From Streptomyces sp. NBC_01016 (lineage in GTDB: Bacteria; Actinomycetota; Actinomycetes; Streptomycetales; Streptomycetaceae): a DNA stretch of 64,000 nucleotides. Positions 59,270 through 64,000 of this stretch are shown here, one piece after another (within the stretch, counting starts at the first letter, position 1; the number at the start of each line of letters is the position of its first letter). The notes under the pieces were generated by a model. It saw only the letters and a program-made list of their open reading frames with translations. It had not been told where the DNA came from and did not search any database. The stretch spans positions 3,410,001-3,474,000 of the forward strand of contig NZ_JAPEOQ010000001.1 in NCBI RefSeq assembly GCF_026341035.1, in the 5' to 3' direction. Both the position numbers and the translations under genes were made by a program.

Positions 59270-60025
59270 ATGAAAGACGCCTTCGGCGCCCCGCAGTCCC
59301 TGCTCGTCCTCGGCGGCAGCTCCGAGATCGGCCTTGCCACCGCCCGCCGCCTCGTCGGCCTCCGCACCCGCACCGTCTGGCTCGCGGGCCGACCGTCACC
59401 GGCCCTGGAGAACGGCGCCGCCCAACTGAGGGACCTGGGCGCCGTCGTACACATCGTCGACTTCGACGCCCTGGCCCCCGACACCCACGAGACGGCCCTC
59501 GACAAGGTCTTCGCCGAGAGCGACATCGACATGGTCCTGCTCGCCTTCGGCCTCCTGGGCCACCAGGAGCGCGACGAGGTCGAGCCGATGTCGGCGCTAC
59601 GGGTCGCGCAGACCAACTACACGGGCGCGGTGTCGGCAAGCCTGATCTGCGCGAACGCGCTCAGGCGCCAGGGACACGGCTCGCTCGTCGTCCTCTCCTC
59701 GGTCGCCGGTGAACGCGCCCGCCGCGCCAACTTCATCTACGGCTCCAGCAAGGCCGGCCTCGACGCCTTCACCCAGGGCCTGGGCGACGCCCTCCACGGC
59801 TCCGGCGTCCACGTCATGATCGTCCGCCCCGGCTTCGTCCGTACCCGCATGACGGCCGGCATGGAGGAAGCCCCACTGGCCACGACTCCGCAGGCCGTCG
59901 CCGACGCCATCGTCACGGGCCTGCGCCGCCGCACGGAAACGGTGTGGGTTCCCGGAGCGCTCCGTTACGTCATGTCCGGCCTGCGCCATGTGCCGCGGTC
60001 GGTGTTCCGGCGACTGCCCGTGTAG
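59270..60025 (+). CDS. dprE2: Decaprenylphosphoryl-2-keto-erythro-pentose reductase DprE2
   Basis: The 251-aa SDR starts MKDAFGAPQSLLVLGGSSEI, with the NAD(P) motif GGSSEIGLA. It closely parallels mycobacterial DprE2: VDFDALAPDTH, LLAFGLLGHQE, QTNYTGAVS, SSVAGERARRANFIYGSSKA (catalytic Ser, Tyr, Lys), IVRPGFVRTRMTAGM and the C-terminal LRYVMSGLRHVPRSVFRRLP. It reduces the DprE1 product to DPA with NAD(P)H. The gene follows dprE1 by 34 bp with GGAGAACGCTC before the ATG, and precedes the GT-C gene. Confidence 0.95.
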   Translation: MKDAFGAPQSLLVLGGSSEIGLATARRLVGLRTRTVWLAGRPSPALENGAAQLRDLGAVVHIVDFDALAPDTHETALDKVFAESDIDMVLLAFGLLGHQERDEVEPMSALRVAQTNYTGAVSASLICANALRRQGHGSLVVLSSVAGERARRANFIYGSSKAGLDAFTQGLGDALHGSGVHVMIVRPGFVRTRMTAGMEEAPLATTPQAVADAIVTGLRRRTETVWVPGALRYVMSGLRHVPRSVFRRLPV

Positions 60026-60071
60026 CGCACAGCGCACCGCAAGTCCTGTCCGTTCCGAAGAAGGCCCTGCA

Positions 60072-61799
60072 ATGACCACAACGAACACCGCCACGGCCCC
60101 GGGGCAGTCCGAGCACACAGCCGGCCCGTCCGTTGATCGCCCGGCACCCACCCGCCGCTGGCCCGACGCCGTGGCCGTCGTCGTGGGCACGCTCCTGATC
60201 ACCTGGCACGGCACGTCGCTCGGCCGCTGGCTCGTGGACGACGCCGCGATCACCTTCGCGTACGCCCGCAGCATCGACGAGGGCCTCGGGCCCGTGCAAC
60301 AGCCCGGGGCCGAGCCGGTCGAGGGCTACTCCAATCCGACCTGGCTCGCGTTGCTGGTCATCGGCCGCAGGCTCGGCCTGTTCGACCGCGGCAGCTGGTT
60401 CGGCGTGCCCGACCTCGTGCTGTTCCCGAAGCTGCTCGCAGTGTTGTGCGCGGCGGGCATTCTGCTCGCGATCGCCTGGGCGGCGCACCGGCTGGTCGCC
60501 CGCCCCTGGGTGGTGACCGGACTCGCCGGCGTACTCCTGGCAGCCAATCTCTCCTTCGTGGCCTGGATGTTCTCCGGTCTGGAGAACCCGCTGTACGCGC
60601 TGCTCGCCGCCGTGCTCGCGGCGGTCCTCGTGCGCGCCGTCACGGGCGGGGCGCTCCTGACCCGGCGCACGGCGATCACCTGCGGTCTCCTCGCACTGGC
60701 AGCCGCGCTGACCCGACCGGACGGGGTGGTCCTCGCGGGCGCCTATCCGCTCCTGCTGCTCGTGACACTGCGCCGCCCCGAACTCCCCGCCCGGCTACGG
60801 GCGGCGGCGTACGGCATCGGCGCCTTCGCGCTGCCGTATGCCCTCTTCCTCGTCCTGCGGCACGCCGAGTTCGGGCGGATCGTGCCCAATACGGCGGTGG
60901 CCAAGTCACAAGGGCTGCCCGACATCCGGACGTTCGCGCAGACCTCCGGTGAGCTGCTCTCCTTCGCCGGTTGGCCGATCGTCGTCGTCACCGTCGCCGT
61001 GTGCGCGGTGGCGCTGGCCCGGCGCGGGCGCCTCGCGGCGGGACTGCTCGGGGTCCTGGTCCCCCTCGGCCTGACCCTGTTCGCGTTCGGCGTCCTGGAT
61101 CCGGACTGGATGGGCATGTACCGGTTCGCGACCCCCGTATGGGCCCTCGGAGCCATGGCCCTGAGCCTCGCCGCCGTATCGCTGGCCGAGCAGGCCGTGC
61201 CGCACCGCAGGGCGTTGCTCTCGGCCGCCGTGGGAGCGAGCCTGCTGTTCTCCGTCGTGGCCCAGTGGAAAGCCGCCGCCGACTTCCGTGCCAAGCCGAC
61301 CTTGTCCTTGTGTACCGTGGTCAAGCGCCACGGGGTACTCATCAACGAGATCGCCGAACGGCTCGGCGTGCGGAACGGGTCACTGCTGGTGCCAAGCCTC
61401 GGCGGTACGCTGCTCACCAGCAAGCTCAAGGTCTACGACCTCGCGGGACTGACCGAGCCACGCATCGCCGACTACTTGGCGGCCGAGGACATCACGGGAC
61501 TGCAGACATATGCACTCGACAAGCTGCGCCCGACCTTTGTGGACGCCACCGACGACTGGGGCAACAGGACCGGCATGAAGGAGCCACTGCTCCTCTCCAA
61601 GGGCTACGTGCCGCTCTACCGCGCGTCTGACGGCACCGGCGCTTGGGTGCGGGCCGACGCTGTGCGACAACCCGAGCAGCTGCCGACCGTACGCGCCCTG
61701 ATGCGGCGGACGTTGCCTGTGGTTTTCACCCATGACCTCCAGCGCTGTGGGCCGAACCTCACTCCCGGCTCGGCCACGGCAGGCAAGTACCAGGGATGA
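60072..61799 (+). CDS. GT-C membrane glycosyltransferase, candidate DPA-dependent arabinofuranosyltransferase
   Basis: The 575-aa integral membrane protein has about 9-11 TMs and a C-terminal soluble domain of about 150 residues. The first extracytoplasmic loop has the GT-C acidic motif WLVDDAAITFAYARSIDEGL, followed by PVEGYSNPTWLALL, the layout of AftB/PMT-type polyprenyl-phosphate-sugar transferases (AftB has IADDGLIVLRTVRNLLAGNG). Placement directly after dprE1-dprE2 argues that the donor is DPA and the product an arabinofuranosylated wall polymer. Membership of the GT-C fold is well supported; the donor is inference. Start ATG at 60072. Confidence 0.8.
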   Translation: MTTTNTATAPGQSEHTAGPSVDRPAPTRRWPDAVAVVVGTLLITWHGTSLGRWLVDDAAITFAYARSIDEGLGPVQQPGAEPVEGYSNPTWLALLVIGRRLGLFDRGSWFGVPDLVLFPKLLAVLCAAGILLAIAWAAHRLVARPWVVTGLAGVLLAANLSFVAWMFSGLENPLYALLAAVLAAVLVRAVTGGALLTRRTAITCGLLALAAALTRPDGVVLAGAYPLLLLVTLRRPELPARLRAAAYGIGAFALPYALFLVLRHAEFGRIVPNTAVAKSQGLPDIRTFAQTSGELLSFAGWPIVVVTVAVCAVALARRGRLAAGLLGVLVPLGLTLFAFGVLDPDWMGMYRFATPVWALGAMALSLAAVSLAEQAVPHRRALLSAAVGASLLFSVVAQWKAAADFRAKPTLSLCTVVKRHGVLINEIAERLGVRNGSLLVPSLGGTLLTSKLKVYDLAGLTEPRIADYLAAEDITGLQTYALDKLRPTFVDATDDWGNRTGMKEPLLLSKGYVPLYRASDGTGAWVRADAVRQPEQLPTVRALMRRTLPVVFTHDLQRCGPNLTPGSATAGKYQG

Positions 61800-61933
61800 T
61801 GCGGTAGCGGCGAGCCACCCATCGGCAGCACGGTTCCGTCCAGGGTCACGCACGCTTGTGCGCGAGCCCTGGACATCGCCCTGTCGAGCGTCGGCGCGAG
61901 CAGGGCCTGGCTCGCGGAGTCGGCCGCCGCCAC
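61795..61933 (-). pseudogene. Possible IS5-type transposase remnant
   Basis: The minus-strand reading ALLAPTLDRAMSRARAQACV-TLDGTVLP resembles the region before the catalytic Asp of IS5-like transposases (usually L-D-G-T-L-I-P-I-D). Both ends are missing. It is too short for certainty and has no visible terminal repeats. Confidence 0.35.
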
Positions 61934-61974
61934 CGACCACCGACCACCGATCTCCCGGTGGTCGGTGGCGGCGG
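61924..61974. terminator. Perfect 19-bp inverted repeat (strong hairpin)
   Basis: CCGCCGCCACCGACCACCG (61924-61942) and its exact complement at 61956-61974 enclose a 13-nt loop. It lies 125 bp after the GT-C gene stop, at the edge of transposase remnants. It may act as a bidirectional terminator or be part of a mobile element end. Confidence 0.5.
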
Positions 61975-62097
61975 TCGACGGGCGGACAAGTACGCGCGTC
62001 GCTGTTTACGGAGCTGACGGCGGGGTGTTCCTCGGGCCGACGAGTGAGTCTCACGGCACGAGGCACCAGAGAGGACATCACCAGGCAGGTCCGGTGA

Positions 62098-62636
62098 TGG
62101 GCCGGCATCGATGTGGGCAAGGGGCACCATTGGGGAGCGGTGGTGGCTGAGACCGGAGCGGCTCTATGCTCCAATGAGATTGACAATGACGAGTCTGCGA
62201 TCCTGACCGCGATCGGCGAGATTCTCGAACTCGCGGACGAGATCCACTGGGCAGTGGCCATCTCCGGCACCACCTCGGCGCTACTCGTGGCCTACGGTCA
62301 GCAGGCCGTCTACGTACCCGGACGCACCGTCAGCCGCATGTCCGGGCCTGTCAGGGCGAGGCCAAGACCGACGCTCGCGACGCCTGCGTCATCGCTGAAA
62401 CCGCCGTCAGCGCCGCGACTAGCATGCCGACACAACTCGACGCTGATCTCGCGTTGTTGACCGCGCACCGCACTGGCATGGTTGCCGACCGGGCCCGGAT
62501 GATTAATCGGCTGCGGGACGTCCTGACTGGCGCCTTCCCCTCGCTGGAGCGGGCCTTCGACTACTCCAGCCACAAGGGTGCTCTGGTTCTGCTGACCGGC
62601 TATCGGACCCCGCAGGCCATTCGCTGCCGCAGCTGA
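62098..62636 (+). pseudogene. IS110-family transposase, frameshifted and truncated
   Basis: The N-terminal part reads WAGIDVGKGHHWGAVV (RuvC-like first Asp), then VYVPGRTVSRMSG. A shift near 62340-62350 moves to the next frame, which reads GEAKTDARDACVIAETA and LLTAHRTGMVADRARMINRL, then LERAFDYSSHKGALVLLTGY and a premature stop at 62636. This is the order of the DEDD_Tnp_IS110 domain. The start is lost (a TGA immediately precedes WAG) and the C-terminal transposase_20 domain is missing. It is inactive. Confidence 0.8.
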
Positions 62637-62866
62637 TGCGGTGGCCGCACCGGCGTTGGAGCCTGCCGGGGCCCAGTGCGCCGCGCTGCCCGGCGAGGGT
62701 CATGTCAATGGCTCGCGCAGCAAGTAGCCTCAACTGCCTTTACGTGCAGAACTTTTGGATACACGCTGAGCCACATTCACGCGCGAGTTGGAAGTGACCC
62801 TCGCATATGCCTGCTCAGACGCGAGCCCCCTCGGCCAGCGGGAGATTCGCGGCCCACAGCGATGCG

Positions 62867-64000
62867 TCACGATCCGAAGACCATGTCAAGGACACGACTC
62901 ATCCGAACGTCGTGGAAGTGGGTTCCGGGAGTTACCACGTCTTCCGTGCGGTTGTATCTCCAGCCGTTGTTCACACCCTCGTAGTGGCGGTGGTGGATCT
63001 GTTCGCTGATCTCGGCGTTGACGCCGGGGACGCTGTGCACGCGCCATTGTGTGGTCTGCCAGTCCTGCATCCCAGGAATGATGGTCCACTTCTTCGTCGT
63101 CATACGGCCCGTGCGATGTCGGTAGTCGACGAACCGGCGCTGGCGCATGGCGTGCATCGGCTCGACGGTCGCCTTGGCGATCCAATATCCGTGGTAGCCC
63201 ACAGCGCCGGACTCCGACTCGGCGGCATGGTCGAACACCGTCCGGCCATCGCTGGTGAGGACCAGTTCGTCGATGTCCGCGCTGATGACCCCCGCCGCCT
63301 TGCTGAGGTAACGGAAATGTCCGTGTTCGAGCATGCCGTACTGGCAGTAGTCGGAATCCCAGACCTTCTTCGGACCGCCCTCGGGGCCCCACGGATAATT
63401 CCAGGAGACAACTACGGCCGTTGAAATTCCGCGTACCGAGGAGATGGCCTCGGCTACGTCTTCGGGGCTGTACTGGGTGGAGTTGTTGTCATAGAAGACC
63501 ACGCCTGTCACGCCGTGAACCACGTGGTAGTAGTGCAGGAAATCCTTGATCCAGACAAGGTCGTTGTCCTTGGATTTTGTGATGATGGTGCGCTGCCCCG
63601 CGAAGAGGTCCGATTCGTCGGGGGCGATCACCATGTCGAATCGCGAGTCCGCCAGGTCGAGTGACAAATGTTTACCGGGGTGGCCGCCAACAATCCGCGA
63701 GCGCTGTGTGCGGTCCCAGTCGCCGAGTTGGAGCGAGCCACTCACGTTCATGCCGTCCAATCGCCAGTTGGCGCCCTCAAGTTCCGACTTGAGATTGTTC
63801 AGCGGCGGGCCGCAGAGCCACACGTCATTGCCAAACCGAAATGCGTCGTAAAACAGTGTTCGGCTGTCGAACTCGTCAAGGTATCCAGGCTGTCGATCAG
63901 CCGGCTCGCGGGGCGGATCACGGCGCAGCGCGGAGCTTTCCGGGAGCGTCATGCCGGTCGGCCGTACGACCTTGACGGTTCTTGACTCCGAGTTGTCGGC
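62867..64000 (-). CDS. GT92-like glycosyltransferase, probably 5' truncated by window edge
   Basis: The product has a glycosyltransferase pattern: DLVWIKDFLHYYHVVHGVTG, VVFYDNNSTQYSPEDVAEAI, YLSKAAGVISADIDELVLTS (D-x-D-like), MTTKKWTIIPGMQD. The order matches the GT92/DUF23 type (E/D-W-I...YDNNS...D-x-D-E). An ATG at 63950-63952 is possible, giving 361 aa. The frame also stays open with acceptable codons (ADNSESRTVKVVRPTG) to position 64000, so the true start may lie beyond. Third-position GC is lower than in neighbours, and IS scars lie just downstream. It may glycosylate a surface polymer; substrate unknown. Confidence 0.72.
   Translation of the reverse strand, partial: ADNSESRTVKVVRPTGMTLPESSALRRDPPREPADRQPGYLDEFDSRTLFYDAFRFGNDVWLCGPPLNNLKSELEGANWRLDGMNVSGSLQLGDWDRTQRSRIVGGHPGKHLSLDLADSRFDMVIAPDESDLFAGQRTIITKSKDNDLVWIKDFLHYYHVVHGVTGVVFYDNNSTQYSPEDVAEAISSVRGISTAVVVSWNYPWGPEGGPKKVWDSDYCQYGMLEHGHFRYLSKAAGVISADIDELVLTSDGRTVFDHAAESESGAVGYHGYWIAKATVEPMHAMRQRRFVDYRHRTGRMTTKKWTIIPGMQDWQTTQWRVHSVPGVNAEISEQIHHRHYEGVNNGWRYNRTEDVVTPGTHFHDVRMSRVLDMVFGS

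Noticed and set aside
61616..61933. Complete minus-strand gene over the GT-C 3' end
   Set aside because: Most of it is antisense to the GT-C coding sequence. Only the last part outside that gene has a transposase-like stretch.
62503..62733. Minus-strand 76-codon frame downstream of the IS110 remnant
   Set aside because: Arg/Gly-rich with no motif, overlapping transposase remnant sequence on the other strand.

Overview
The window is chromosomal DNA of a high-GC actinobacterium, almost certainly Streptomyces. It has very high G+C with strong third-position GC and frequent GTG/TTG starts. It also carries typical Streptomyces content: PucR-controlled xanthine dehydrogenase, a DUF2637/Spd-like protein, an orphan anti-sigma-type ATPase, a CebR-type operator (TGGGAGCGCTCCCG) before a GH6 cellulase, an IdeR/DmdR-type iron box before a FhuF-like protein, and dispersed intergenic repeats. 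No rRNA, tRNA or CRISPR array was recognised.

Layout. 1-4.1 kb: a partial PPOX flavoprotein, then an apparent DedA - histidine kinase - response regulator - phosphopantetheinyl transferase operon and a DUF456 membrane protein. 4.2-9.1 kb: an HTH regulator divergent from a secreted 1251-aa subtilase. 9.2-20.4 kb: a degenerate PP2C-like protein, a PoxB-type ThDP enzyme, GH38 alpha-mannosidase, an ATP-binding regulator, a DUF2637 protein, an iron-regulated FhuF-like 2Fe-2S protein, a GntR regulator and a helical-repeat protein. 20.5-29.3 kb: purine catabolism (PucR, three xanthine dehydrogenase subunits, NCS2 permease, XdhC). 29.3-30.5 kb: a gene-free, repeat-rich stretch. 30.5-36.7 kb: an NmrA-like reductase, GH6 cellulase, SRPBCC protein and a large GH3 glucosidase. 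37-41 kb: membrane or surface proteins of unknown role and tandem repeats. 41.3-46.5 kb: a lipid-flavoured group (alpha/beta hydrolase, divergent P450-like protein, PlsC-like acyltransferase, orphan ACP and KAS). 46.6-49.7 kb: a MarR-MFS pair in which the exporter carries three C-terminal Ig-like repeats.

49.9-61.8 kb is the most striking block. Two translationally coupled GT2/CDP-glycerol-glycerophosphotransferase fusions (wall teichoic acid type) are followed by GtrA, UbiA-type phosphoribosyltransferase and PAP2 phosphatase on one strand. Divergently on the other strand lie clear DprE1 and DprE2 homologues and a GT-C membrane glycosyltransferase with AftB-like features. Together these make a complete decaprenylphosphoryl-arabinose (DPA) module like that of the mycobacterial arabinogalactan locus, here joined to teichoic acid polymerases. 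This suggests an arabinofuranose-decorated wall glycopolymer. DprE1 has Ala where M. tuberculosis has the benzothiazinone-reactive Cys387.

61.8-64 kb: transposase scars (a frameshifted IS110-type and a possible IS5-type remnant) flank a GT92-like glycosyltransferase of less typical composition that runs to the window edge. This looks like an acquired or rearranged border of the glycan locus.
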